From assembly GCA_934130975.1 (NCBI GenBank), contig CAKOYU010000020.1, forward strand, positions 1-21,967: DNA of 21,967 nt, in the 5' to 3' direction. Position 1 is the first letter of the stretch, and the number at the start of each line of letters is the position of its first letter. Shown here piece by piece: positions 6,256 to 13,318 of the stretch. The translations under genes and the position numbers were made by a program. The notes below the pieces were generated by a model that saw only the letters and a program-made list of their open reading frames with translations, had not been told where the DNA came from and did no database searches. Source of the DNA: an uncultured Clostridia bacterium. Its GTDB lineage: Bacteria; Bacillota; Clostridia; TANB77; CAG-508.

Positions 6256-7747
6256 ATTTTTCTAATAAAATTATTTTATAACTATAATCATGATACTTTG
6301 TAAAGAAATATTTTTCAGAAACTTTTTTATATCCAGTTCCTTCAAAAACTTCATCTGTAACCGAATTATATGCATTATCAACAAACCAAATTCTATTTGA
6401 ACAGTTTTCAATAAAATCTTTTGTTACTGCAACTTCATAATTAGGTCCAAAAGCTTTATATGCCTCTTCTACTCCCCAATTATCTTCATTATAAAAATAT
6501 ACTTGATTATCTGCAAACTGTACAGCTACAACTGAGCCCCCTCCAAAATCTGCATATACTATTGTATCTCCTTCTTGTACATTTTTATTAAGATATTTCA
6601 TTGGTTCTTGATCTGAATAATCATAATTATCTTTCATCATAATTATATTGTTATATACTCCCAATATCGCTATTACTGAAAGTATTGAAATTATTTCAAT
6701 CTTGTTTTGTTCTTTTCCTAATATAAAGCTTATTGCAAATATGTATAATCCTGTTACTACAAATAAATATCTATAATATAATATTGATGTTTTCATTACT
6801 ACTGTAATAATTATAGCTGCAACTATTACTGCAAAATATACTATTACAGACCACTTAAATGCATTTAAATTTTCTTTTGTTTTCGCATATTTATATGTTT
6901 TATAAATCATATATGCATATAATTCTAATGCAAGTACTGTTGGTACCAATAAACCTGTATAATCTGATGTTTTTACATATCCGGCTAGTTGTGAGCTTAA
7001 CAATTCCATTGGTGTTTTTGGAAATGAAAATCCAATCCAAAATCCTCCAGAAACATTACTTAACTGTGTAGCAAAGTTTACTAACCAAGGTAGATATGCT
7101 AATCCTTGTAAAACTCCAAATGATACTATAAATATTATACCTTTTTTTCTTTTCTTTACTATTAAGTAAATTAACAAAAATACATTTATCAATCCTGCTG
7201 CCATTAATCCATAATAATGTAAATATATACTTGCTAAACTTGATAATCCAAATATTATCCAATTTTTAGTATCATCTTCTTTTATAAGTCTATTTGCATA
7301 AATTGCAAGAATCGTTACTGACAATATAGCCCATGAATACATTCTTATTTCTATTGCATATTGAGCCATCTCTGGTAAAAATGCCGCTAAAAACGAAAAT
7401 ATAAATCCTGTTTTTTCTCCAAAGTCTTTTCTTATATGAGTATATCCTAAAACAATCATCAGAGCTATTGGAATAACAGAAAATATTCTATATGCCATTA
7501 TTGAACCACCAGTTATTAAATATACAATTCTTAGCATCCAATAATATAAAATCGGATGTACATCATGCCCACCAATTGACCATATTTCTCCAAATGTATG
7601 TCGCGCTAATCCAACTGAATAGCTTTCATCAAACCATAAATTGTTATGAAATGCCCCAAGAGATACAAATATTATTCCTATTGCAATTATTGCTATATGC
7701 CACTGCTTCAAAGTAATTGCCTTCAATTTTTCTTTGACTTTCTCCAT
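6254..7747 (-). CDS. GT-C fold membrane glycosyltransferase (GT39/ArnT-like)
   Basis: A 497-residue polytopic membrane protein with about ten to eleven hydrophobic segments and a C-terminal soluble part from about residue 390. The first external loop has NLWFDESYS (36-44, Asp40-Glu41) and GGHDVHPILYYW (59-70), the acidic and DxH motifs of the PMT/ArnT-like (GT39/GT83) group. Such enzymes use polyprenyl-phosphate sugars and transfer them on the outer face of the membrane; the acceptor here is unknown. GGAGGAACG precedes the ATG. It lies after the gerW terminator, so it is either separately transcribed or reached by readthrough. Confidence 0.85.
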   Translation of the reverse strand: MEKVKEKLKAITLKQWHIAIIAIGIIFVSLGAFHNNLWFDESYSVGLARHTFGEIWSIGGHDVHPILYYWMLRIVYLITGGSIMAYRIFSVIPIALMIVLGYTHIRKDFGEKTGFIFSFLAAFLPEMAQYAIEIRMYSWAILSVTILAIYANRLIKEDDTKNWIIFGLSSLASIYLHYYGLMAAGLINVFLLIYLIVKKRKKGIIFIVSFGVLQGLAYLPWLVNFATQLSNVSGGFWIGFSFPKTPMELLSSQLAGYVKTSDYTGLLVPTVLALELYAYMIYKTYKYAKTKENLNAFKWSVIVYFAVIVAAIIITVVMKTSILYYRYLFVVTGLYIFAISFILGKEQNKIEIISILSVIAILGVYNNIIMMKDNYDYSDQEPMKYLNKNVQEGDTIVYADFGGGSVVAVQFADNQVYFYNEDNWGVEEAYKAFGPNYEVAVTKDFIENCSNRIWFVDNAYNSVTDEVFEGTGYKKVSEKYFFTKYHDYSYKIILLEK

Positions 7748-7794
7748 TTTTTCGTTCCTCCTACGAATATTTTAACAAAACTATTCTACTAAAA

Positions 7795-7828
7795 AACGCA
7801 AAAAATAGCAAGTTTTTCTTGCTATTTT
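7795..7828 (-). terminator. Terminator of the recX-scpA-DUF2953-gerW operon
   Basis: On the minus strand AAAATAGCAAG (7828-7818) pairs perfectly with CTTGCTATTTT (7812-7802) around a 5-base loop and is followed by TTGCGTTTTTT. Confidence 0.85.
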
Positions 7829-7839
7829 ATTTCTTAATA

Positions 7840-8409
7840 TTATTCATCTCCAAAAACCTCTCCGTCAGACTCTACATAGCTTGCTTTTTGAATATTCTCT
7901 TCCACTTTTTCTTCTTGTTTTTTAACTTCTGGGCTTTTTTGCTTTTCAGAACATCTATTACGCATCTCGCTTATAATCTTTTTAGTTCTCGCCTCTTTTT
8001 CTTGTATTGTTTTATTAAACATCTCATTTATTTTTTGCATCAAATCTGGAACATAATCTAAAATTCTATCTAAACAAGAATCATGATCAACAGGCATCAA
8101 TTTAACACTGCCTTCTTGTACTACTAAAAATGCAACAGGATTTATTGAAACACCTGCTCCAGCACCACCTCCAAATGGTAATTTGTACTGAATCTCCTCA
8201 TCTTTATCCTTCTTATTATATTCCTTTAAAGTTTCTCCTCTAAATTCACTTCCCCCTGCGGCAAAACCAAAACTAACTTTAGAAATTGGAATAATAGTTA
8301 TCCCTACTTGAGTTTCTATTGGTTCACCTATAATTGTATTTACATCTACCATATTTTGAATACTGCTCATAGCTGTAATCATAAGATTTTCTATTGGATG
8401 TTCATTCAT
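7840..8409 (-). CDS. gerW: Spore protein GerW (YtfJ) family
   Basis: A 189-residue protein of the GerW/YtfJ family. It begins MNEHPIENLM, has TQVGITIIPISKVSFGFAAG (33-52), the Gly-rich KLPFGGGAGAGVSINPVAFL (76-95) and VKLMPV (102-107). The last 50 residues are charged. In Bacillus subtilis GerW is made in the forespore and is needed for L-alanine-triggered germination. The ATG lies 1 base after the DUF2953 stop, with GGTGGAGG overlapping that gene's end, so translation is probably coupled. It is the last gene of the operon. Confidence 0.93.
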   Translation of the reverse strand: MNEHPIENLMITAMSSIQNMVDVNTIIGEPIETQVGITIIPISKVSFGFAAGGSEFRGETLKEYNKKDKDEEIQYKLPFGGGAGAGVSINPVAFLVVQEGSVKLMPVDHDSCLDRILDYVPDLMQKINEMFNKTIQEKEARTKKIISEMRNRCSEKQKSPEVKKQEEKVEENIQKASYVESDGEVFGDE

Positions 8410-8410
8410 A

Positions 8411-8986
8411 CTATATCCTCCACCTTTTCAATTTTGCGCATTTAAGAACCGGTCCCAAATGTGCAAAAATACATTTATATATATATTGCATCAAATATAT
8501 CGAAAATATACCATTTAATTTAATTTTTATAAAATTTTTATTTGAATAGATTGGTATTATTTCATATTTAGGTTTTCTGATAATTATTCCTAATATGCTA
8601 GATATTATTCCTGTACTAATTGCTGTAATGGCTGCATCTTGAGTACTTATTTGCATATTTAAATCTATCATCTTTATATCTATATCTATATTTTTAAACA
8701 TTTCTACATAATTTATAACTACATCTTTTCCTTTTAATATTTTTATATCAATATCTGTATTTTTTATTTTAAATTTTGGTGGTTTCATATTTTTTACATC
8801 TTTTTTGAATAGTTTGATTTTACCGAACAATACCAAATACACATATATCTTACTTTCTTTATTAATTTTATCACCTTTATTCTCTTCTGTATTTATTATT
8901 AAGTTTTGTACTTCTATCCCAACTCTACTCGTATGTACCGCTATAGCAAAAATGACTATGAATACTAAAACAAAAAGAAAAAACAA
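8411..8986 (-). CDS. DUF2953 membrane-anchored protein, partner of gerW
   Basis: A protein of about 191 residues with a strongly hydrophobic N-terminal segment (about 1-20), then a mixed charged domain (KIYVYLVLFGKIKLFKK, NYVEMFKNIDIDIKMIDLNM). A second apolar stretch follows (AISTGIISSILGIIIRKPKY). This is the pattern of DUF2953 (YtfI-like) proteins, which usually stand just before ytfJ. The function is unknown; a sporulation role is inferred from linkage. Start choice: TTG at 8986 follows AGAGGTGG at about 5 bases. An in-frame GTG at 8995 would add three residues but overlaps that site. The stop is TAG. Confidence 0.75.
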   Translation of the reverse strand: MFFLFVLVFIVIFAIAVHTSRVGIEVQNLIINTEENKGDKINKESKIYVYLVLFGKIKLFKKDVKNMKPPKFKIKNTDIDIKILKGKDVVINYVEMFKNIDIDIKMIDLNMQISTQDAAITAISTGIISSILGIIIRKPKYEIIPIYSNKNFIKIKLNGIFSIYLMQYIYKCIFAHLGPVLKCAKLKRWRI

Positions 8987-9036
8987 TATTTCCACCTCTT
9001 TCTGGTTTAATATTATTTTTTCCTTTTATTTCTTTT

Positions 9037-9795
9037 TTAATCTCTTTTTATTTTGCTTTTTTCTACTTCTATGTCTCCAAATAGTTCTTCTTGCTCTGTT
9101 ACAACTTTACTTCTTCTTGACATTTCTAGTAATCCTGAAAAAGCAGTAACCACTTCTCTTTTATCATGTTTTTTTAATGAAAACAATTTATTAAATGAAA
9201 ACTTTTTAAATTTAACTAAAGCTCTATACATTTGCTTTACTGTGTCTCCAACTGAATATGTTTCTGTTATTGCTATTTTTTCAATATTAGATGCATTCTC
9301 ATTGATCTTTTCTGTATTTTTTTGTAATATACTTTTATAAATCTCTGGAATTATTTTGTTATCATATTCTTTTTCTATTTTTTGTTTTGGTAACTCAATT
9401 CCTTCTGTTGATTTATAAAATCTTTTTGAATATTGTAAAAAATTTTCTTTTAACTTTTTAGTTATTTCTTTATATTGCTTATATTCAATTATTCTTCTTA
9501 TTAGCTCTTCTTCTGTAATCTCTTCTTCCTCTTCTTGAACTTTTGGCAATAAATGTTTTGATTTTAAATATAACAATGTTGATGACATTACTAAAAATTC
9601 ACTTGTTATCTCTAAATTCATTTGCTCCATTTGCCTTATATATTCTATGTATTGATCTGTGATTTCACTTAAATTGATGTCATATATATCCATTTTATTT
9701 TTATCTATTAAGTGACATAATAAATCTAATGGTCCTTCAAAGTTTTCTAATTTAATTGAGTATTTATTTGTTTCGAATGTTAGTATATTTTGCAT
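9037..9795 (-). CDS. scpA: Segregation and condensation protein A
   Basis: A 252-residue kleisin. The N-terminal domain begins YSIKLENFEGPLDLLCHLIDKNKMDIYDINLSEITDQYIEYI, the hallmark of ScpA, followed by SEFLVMSSTLLYLKSKHLLP. The C-terminal winged helix includes VVTAFSGLLEMSRRSKV. ScpA bridges the Smc heads with ScpB in chromosome condensation and segregation. The ATG directly abuts the recX stop with no gap. The usual partner gene scpB does not follow: only 41-50 bases separate it from the DUF2953 gene. Confidence 0.95.
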   Translation of the reverse strand: MQNILTFETNKYSIKLENFEGPLDLLCHLIDKNKMDIYDINLSEITDQYIEYIRQMEQMNLEITSEFLVMSSTLLYLKSKHLLPKVQEEEEEITEEELIRRIIEYKQYKEITKKLKENFLQYSKRFYKSTEGIELPKQKIEKEYDNKIIPEIYKSILQKNTEKINENASNIEKIAITETYSVGDTVKQMYRALVKFKKFSFNKLFSLKKHDKREVVTAFSGLLEMSRRSKVVTEQEELFGDIEVEKSKIKRD

Positions 9796-10245
9796 TTAAA
9801 TTTTGTATCCCTTTCTATATAAATATTGTTTTATTTCTTCTTCTGATGAACCTAATTTTTTTTGTTTTATTTTTTCTGCACATCTTTTTTCATATTCATT
9901 GAGTTCTTCATAGTTCTTGTATATATATTGTTCTATTAATTTTCTATCAAGTCCTTTTGTCATTAATTTATATTTGATTTCTTTTATTGATAGTGTTTTT
10001 AAGTTCATATATTCCCTTACTTGTCTTTCTATAAAATCATAGTCATCTAAATACTTTGCTTCTTTTAAATATTCGATGATTTCATCTAACATTTCATCTT
10101 CTATTTGTCCTTTGAATTTTTTTCTTACTTCTTGTTCTGTTCTTTTTTTATATGTTATATATTTAAATACTTTCGTTTTTTGTTTATCAAATTCTTTTAG
10201 TCTGTCAAAATCTAAAGAACTTTCTAAATTTTCTATAATTTTCAT
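9796..10245 (-). CDS. recX: Regulatory protein RecX
   Basis: A 149-residue, highly charged helical protein with the three-helix repeats of RecX: YKKRTEQEVRKKFKGQ (32-47), YLKEAKYLDDYDFIERQVREY (59-79), MNLKTLSIKEIKYKLMTKGL and EEEIKQYLYRKGYKI at the end. RecX binds RecA filaments and modulates recombination. AAAGGA precedes the ATG, and a TTGCAA/TAAAAT promoter lies 22 bases upstream of it. It is the first gene of the operon with scpA, DUF2953 and gerW. Confidence 0.9.
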   Translation of the reverse strand: MKIIENLESSLDFDRLKEFDKQKTKVFKYITYKKRTEQEVRKKFKGQIEDEMLDEIIEYLKEAKYLDDYDFIERQVREYMNLKTLSIKEIKYKLMTKGLDRKLIEQYIYKNYEELNEYEKRCAEKIKQKKLGSSEEEIKQYLYRKGYKI

Positions 10246-10267
10246 TTTTAGTATTCCTTTCTTGTGT

Positions 10268-10296
10268 ATTTTATATTATTTTCCAATTTTTTGCAA
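10268..10296 (-). promoter_or_regulatory. Promoter of the recX operon
   Basis: On the minus strand TTGCAA (10296-10291), a 17-base spacer and TAAAAT (10273-10268). Confidence 0.6.
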
Positions 10297-10412
10297 GATT
10301 TTTCAAGTATATTTTGCTCTAAACCAATAATACTATAAATAGGTTTTATTTTGTTGTTTTTTTCAAAACAAGACCATAAAATATTTTTCGAATCAATTTT
10401 AAGGAGGTCAAT

Positions 10413-10859
10413 ATGAAAAAGAAATCGCTTTTTATAGTTGGTTTGTTGATGGCTGTTATTTTTATGTTTGCTACTACTTTTAGTTTTGCAACAGATGATC
10501 ATGGTGCTATGAATGGTGTTAATGATGCTGTTAATGGTGTTCGTAATACTATAGGCGGTGCAGAAAATGCCGTTGAGGGTGCTGTTAAAGATGTTACTGA
10601 TACTACTAAAAACGCAACAGATAATACTACAAACATGGGAATAAATCGTAATGATACTCAATCTACTAATTATACCGCTAACAGAACTGCTACAACTGGT
10701 ACTGCTACTAATGCTAATGCAGGTACATTTTTAGGTATGTCTTCTACTATGTGGACTTGGCTTATTTTAGCTGTTGCTGTTGTGGCTATTATTGCTTTAG
10801 TTTGGTATTATTCTAATCAACTAACTAGAACTAGAAATTATGATGATAATGATCAATAA
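10413..10859 (+). CDS. Secreted or membrane-anchored Asn/Thr/Ala-rich protein, unknown
   Basis: A 148-residue protein with a clear signal peptide (MKKKSLFIVGLL... with a likely cut after TTFSFA, about residue 26). A low-complexity stretch rich in Asn, Thr, Ala and Val follows (about 27-105, with NDAVNGVRNT and VEGAVKDVTDTTKNATD). A C-terminal membrane segment (about 111-132, MWTWLILAVAVVAIIALVWY) and a short charged tail end it. The expected topology is an outward-facing loop held by the C-terminal anchor. AAGGAGG precedes the ATG. It is divergent from recX and followed by repeat copy B. No family is recognised. Confidence 0.75.
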   Translation: MKKKSLFIVGLLMAVIFMFATTFSFATDDHGAMNGVNDAVNGVRNTIGGAENAVEGAVKDVTDTTKNATDNTTNMGINRNDTQSTNYTANRTATTGTATNANAGTFLGMSSTMWTWLILAVAVVAIIALVWYYSNQLTRTRNYDDNDQ

Positions 10860-10888
10860 TAAGTCATAACTTGTAAAATTTATATCTT

Positions 10889-11037
10889 TAGAAATTAATA
10901 ATATGTTGTTTTTTATACCTTGCTGTCGCAATCTTCACATTTCAAAATAATAATATGTAGATTGCTCCATTTCGCACTCGCACATGCTCGTTTAATCGCT
11001 TACGCGGTATTTCAAAACAACATATTATTAATTTTCA
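10889..11037 (-). repeat. Dispersed inverted-repeat element, copy B
   Basis: A perfect 21-bp inverted repeat (AAATTAATAATATGTTGTTTT at 10892-10912, its complement at 11014-11034) encloses a core of about 100 bases in the reverse orientation to copies A and D. Inside are TATACCTTGCTGTCGCAATC, a second GCAATCT/AGATTGC hairpin, and GCTTACGCGGTATTTC. It fills most of the gene-free stretch 10860-11180 between the secreted protein and smpB. Confidence 0.9.
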
Positions 11038-11138
11038 ATAGCTTATATTTAAAGTACTTCGTATAAAAATTCAACTAAAACCGTAAATTAGTAATTTAAT
11101 ATTTATTTTTGATTTGGCTTTTATTACGCAGTTTTGTG

Positions 11139-11147
11139 TGTTATAAT
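11139..11147 (+). promoter_or_regulatory. Extended -10 promoter of smpB
   Basis: TGTTATAAT gives a perfect -10 with the TGn extension, 34 bases before the smpB ATG. There is no good -35. Confidence 0.5.
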
Positions 11148-11180
11148 AATTACTATAGTTAATAGTAACGGAGGTTATAT

Positions 11181-11651
11181 ATGAATTCAAATATAAAATT
11201 GATTGCTAAAAATCCAGTAGCACATCATAATTTTAATATAGAAGATAAATATGAAGCTGGAATTGTTTTGGCTGGTACTGAAATAAAGTCTATTCGTAAT
11301 GGTAGAGTTAATTTAAAAGATAGTTATGCTGGCTTTAAAGATGGCGAATGTTACATATATTCTATGCATATTAGTCCTTATGAACATGGAAATATTTTTA
11401 ATAAAGATCCTTTACGTGATAGAAAATTACTTTTGAATAAAAGAGAACTTAATAAACTCTTTATAAAAGTTAAACAAGATGGATATAGTTTAGTTCCAAT
11501 TAGCTTATATTTTAAAGGTAGTTTTGTTAAACTAGAATTAGGTGTAGGAAAAGGTAAAAAATTATATGATAAACGTCAAGATATTGCTAAAAAGGATGCT
11601 GAACGTAGAATGCAAAAAGCTTTAAGAGCTAATGAAAAAGGTAATTTTTAA
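11181..11651 (+). CDS. smpB: SsrA-binding protein SmpB
   Basis: A 156-residue protein with the SmpB oligonucleotide-binding fold: NPVAHHNFNIEDKYEAGIVL, GTEIKSIRNGRVNLKDSYA, YEHGNIFNKDPLRDRKLLL and the basic tail GKGKKLYDKRQDIAKKDAER. SmpB carries tmRNA to stalled ribosomes in trans-translation. CGGAGG precedes the ATG. The gene is monocistronic here, between repeat copy B and a strong terminator. No tmRNA gene is visible beside it. Confidence 0.97.
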   Translation: MNSNIKLIAKNPVAHHNFNIEDKYEAGIVLAGTEIKSIRNGRVNLKDSYAGFKDGECYIYSMHISPYEHGNIFNKDPLRDRKLLLNKRELNKLFIKVKQDGYSLVPISLYFKGSFVKLELGVGKGKKLYDKRQDIAKKDAERRMQKALRANEKGNF

Positions 11652-11696
11652 GAGTTGACACTATATGCTTTTAACGTATAGTGTCAGCTCTTTTAT
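11650..11696. terminator. Terminator between smpB and fba
   Basis: A 16-bp stem, AAGAGTTGACACTATA (11650-11665) with TATAGTGTCAGCTCTT (11677-11692), one G-U pair and an 11-base loop. On the plus strand it ends in TTTTATT. It overlaps the smpB stop and lies just beyond the fba stop. On the minus strand the U-tract is poor. Confidence 0.8.
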
Positions 11697-11699
11697 TGA

Positions 11700-12632
11700 T
11701 TATGCTTTATTTGCAGAACCAAATACATCTTTCATTTTATGTGCTACTGTTTGTTTTACTAATTCTCTTGCTGGTGTTAAATATTTTCTTGGATCAAAAG
11801 CACTTGGATCTTCAACAAATACTTTTCTTATTCCTGCTGTCATTGCTAATCTTAAGTCTGTATCTACATTTATTTTTGAAACTCCAGATACACTTGCTTC
11901 ATGTAATATTTCATCTGGTACTCCTTTTGCTCCTGGAATATTTCCTCCATATTCGTTACACATATTTACTAACTCTGGTATTACTGTTGATGCACCATGT
12001 AATACTATTGGAGTATTTGGTATTCTTTCTTTTATTTGTTTTAATATATCAAATCTTAATTTTGCTTCTCCTTTAAACTTGTATGCACCATGACTTGTTC
12101 CAATAGCTATTGCTAATGAATCAACTCCTGTTCTTCTTACAAATTCTTCAGCTTGTTCTGGATCTGTATACATTGCATCTGAAACAGCTACATTAACATC
12201 ATCTTCTATTCCTGCTAATTTTCCTAATTCTGCTTCAACTACTACGCCATGTGCATGTGCATAGTCTACTACTTCTTTTGTTAATCTAATATTTTCTTCA
12301 AAGTCATATTTTGAACCATCAAACATTACTGATGTAAATCCATTGTCTACACACATTTTACATGTTTCAAAATCTGGTCCATGATCTAGATGTATTGCTA
12401 TTGGTATTTCTGGATGCTCTTCTACTGCTGCTTCTATCATTTTCATTAAATAATTTATTTTTGCATATTTTATTGCACTTGATGATGCTTGTAATATTAC
12501 TGGTGATTTTTGTTCTGCTGCTGCATCAACTATTCCTTGTATTATTTCCATATTATTTACATTGAATGCTCCTATTGCATAGCCTTCTTTCATTGATTTT
12601 TCAAACATTTCCTTAGTTGTTACTAATGACAT
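11700..12632 (-). CDS. fba: Class II fructose-bisphosphate aldolase
   Basis: A 310-residue zinc aldolase that cleaves fructose 1,6-bisphosphate to dihydroxyacetone phosphate and glyceraldehyde 3-phosphate in glycolysis. Visible features are GAFNVNNMEI (21-30), AIHLDHG (79-85) with catalytic Asp83 and zinc ligand His84, IGTSHGAYKF with His181, and VLHGAST with His212. The segment LAGIEDDVNVAVSDAMYTDP is typical of class IIB. The ATG at 12632 (MSLVTTKEMF) is chosen because AAAGGAAGAG lies 8 bases upstream; a longer frame to 12695 reads through the promoter region. It has its own promoter. Confidence 0.96.
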   Translation of the reverse strand: MSLVTTKEMFEKSMKEGYAIGAFNVNNMEIIQGIVDAAAEQKSPVILQASSSAIKYAKINYLMKMIEAAVEEHPEIPIAIHLDHGPDFETCKMCVDNGFTSVMFDGSKYDFEENIRLTKEVVDYAHAHGVVVEAELGKLAGIEDDVNVAVSDAMYTDPEQAEEFVRRTGVDSLAIAIGTSHGAYKFKGEAKLRFDILKQIKERIPNTPIVLHGASTVIPELVNMCNEYGGNIPGAKGVPDEILHEASVSGVSKINVDTDLRLAMTAGIRKVFVEDPSAFDPRKYLTPARELVKQTVAHKMKDVFGSANKA

Positions 12633-12660
12633 ATTTATCACTCTTCCTTTCTTTGCCTTA

Positions 12661-12689
12661 ATTCTATTTCTATTTAAGCTTTTTGTCAA
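12661..12689 (-). promoter_or_regulatory. Promoter of fba with an inverted repeat around the -35
   Basis: On the minus strand TTGACA (12689-12684), a 17-base spacer and TAGAAT (12666-12661). AAGCTTT (12676-12682) and AAAGCTT (12694-12700) form a 7-bp inverted repeat that brackets the -35, a possible operator. Confidence 0.65.
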
Positions 12690-12700
12690 TATCAAAGCTT

Positions 12701-12728
12701 AAAAAAGTGGCAATTTTCAGCCACTTTT
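12701..12728 (-). terminator. Terminator of the DUF1540 gene
   Basis: On the minus strand AAAAGTGGC pairs with GCCACTTTT around an 8-base loop and runs into a T6 tract. It separates the DUF1540 gene from the fba promoter. Confidence 0.85.
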
Positions 12729-12731
12729 AGA

Positions 12732-12896
12732 TTATTCACTATATTCATAACTTCCGCACATAGATTCATCAGGTTCACATGTATCACAGTCATCTGTTGG
12801 TACTACTTGAATTGATTGTAATGTACATCTTTTTGTATTTCCATCTTGATATACACAACTTTCTACTGTACAATTTATTTTTTGATTTTCTTCCAC
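12732..12896 (-). CDS. DUF1540 small cysteine-rich protein (54 aa)
   Basis: A GTG start at 12896 follows GGAAAGGATG. The 54-residue product has six Cys (9, 14, 24, 37, 40, 47) in the DUF1540 pattern: NCTVESCVYQ, then RCTLQSIQVVP, DDCDTCEPDES and MCGSYEY. Families with this layout are small clostridial proteins with presumed metal binding and no settled role. An intrinsic terminator follows the stop at the usual distance. It is an independent unit upstream of fba on the same strand. No convincing promoter is seen before it. Confidence 0.85.
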   Translation of the reverse strand: MEENQKINCTVESCVYQDGNTKRCTLQSIQVVPTDDCDTCEPDESMCGSYEYSE

Positions 12897-13032
12897 AATA
12901 TATCATCCTTTCCAAATATATTTATGACAAAGTCATCTAGCTTATTATTTCCATAATTATATTTTTTATGCTATTGTATAATTTTCACTTTTTTTCGTAT
13001 ACTAATAAGTATAATATTGAAAGGATAATGTT

Positions 13033-13317
13033 ATGTCTGCAAAAGTTATTTTATTTAGTTCTAAAACTGGTGAAATTAATAATTTTTTAAATAAGTTTTA
13101 TGCTTCCACACAGAATATTGCTACAGATACTCTGTCTTGGGAAGAACATTTTCCAAATCCTGTAGATGTTTCAGAAATGGTTGCTGTTTTTTCTGATAAC
13201 CATACTAACTTTGATCTTGATATGTGGATTTCATTTGATAAAGATGTCTTTATTAAAATTTCTCCTCTAAATGCCAATTTGATAATAAAATATATTTTTG
13301 AAAGATATCCTTATTGA
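13033..13317 (+). CDS. Hypothetical protein (94 aa)
   Basis: A soluble 94-residue protein beginning MSAKVILFSSKTGEINNFLN. It has no signal peptide or membrane segment and no motif that I recognise; WEEHFPNPVDVSEMVAVFSDN and the end IIKYIFERYPY are the distinctive parts. AAAGGA lies 8 bases before the ATG, and TATAAT (13010-13015) gives a -10 with a poor -35. It converges on recN with only one base between the two stop codons and no terminator between them. Confidence 0.7.
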   Translation: MSAKVILFSSKTGEINNFLNKFYASTQNIATDTLSWEEHFPNPVDVSEMVAVFSDNHTNFDLDMWISFDKDVFIKISPLNANLIIKYIFERYPY

Positions 13318-13318
13318 T

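Noticed and set aside
10248..10661. 137-codon minus-strand ORF antisense to the secreted protein gene
   Set aside because: It mirrors the coding strand of the gene with a signal peptide and a strong ribosome site, has an odd Ile/Ser/Cys composition and lacks its own ribosome site.
10860..11180. A tmRNA gene beside smpB
   Set aside because: No tRNA-Ala-like ends or tag-peptide frame are seen; the region holds repeat copy B and the smpB promoter.
11665..12093. 142- and 131-codon plus-strand ORFs opposite fba
   Set aside because: They are shadows of the well-conserved aldolase gene; the start lies in the terminator hairpin.
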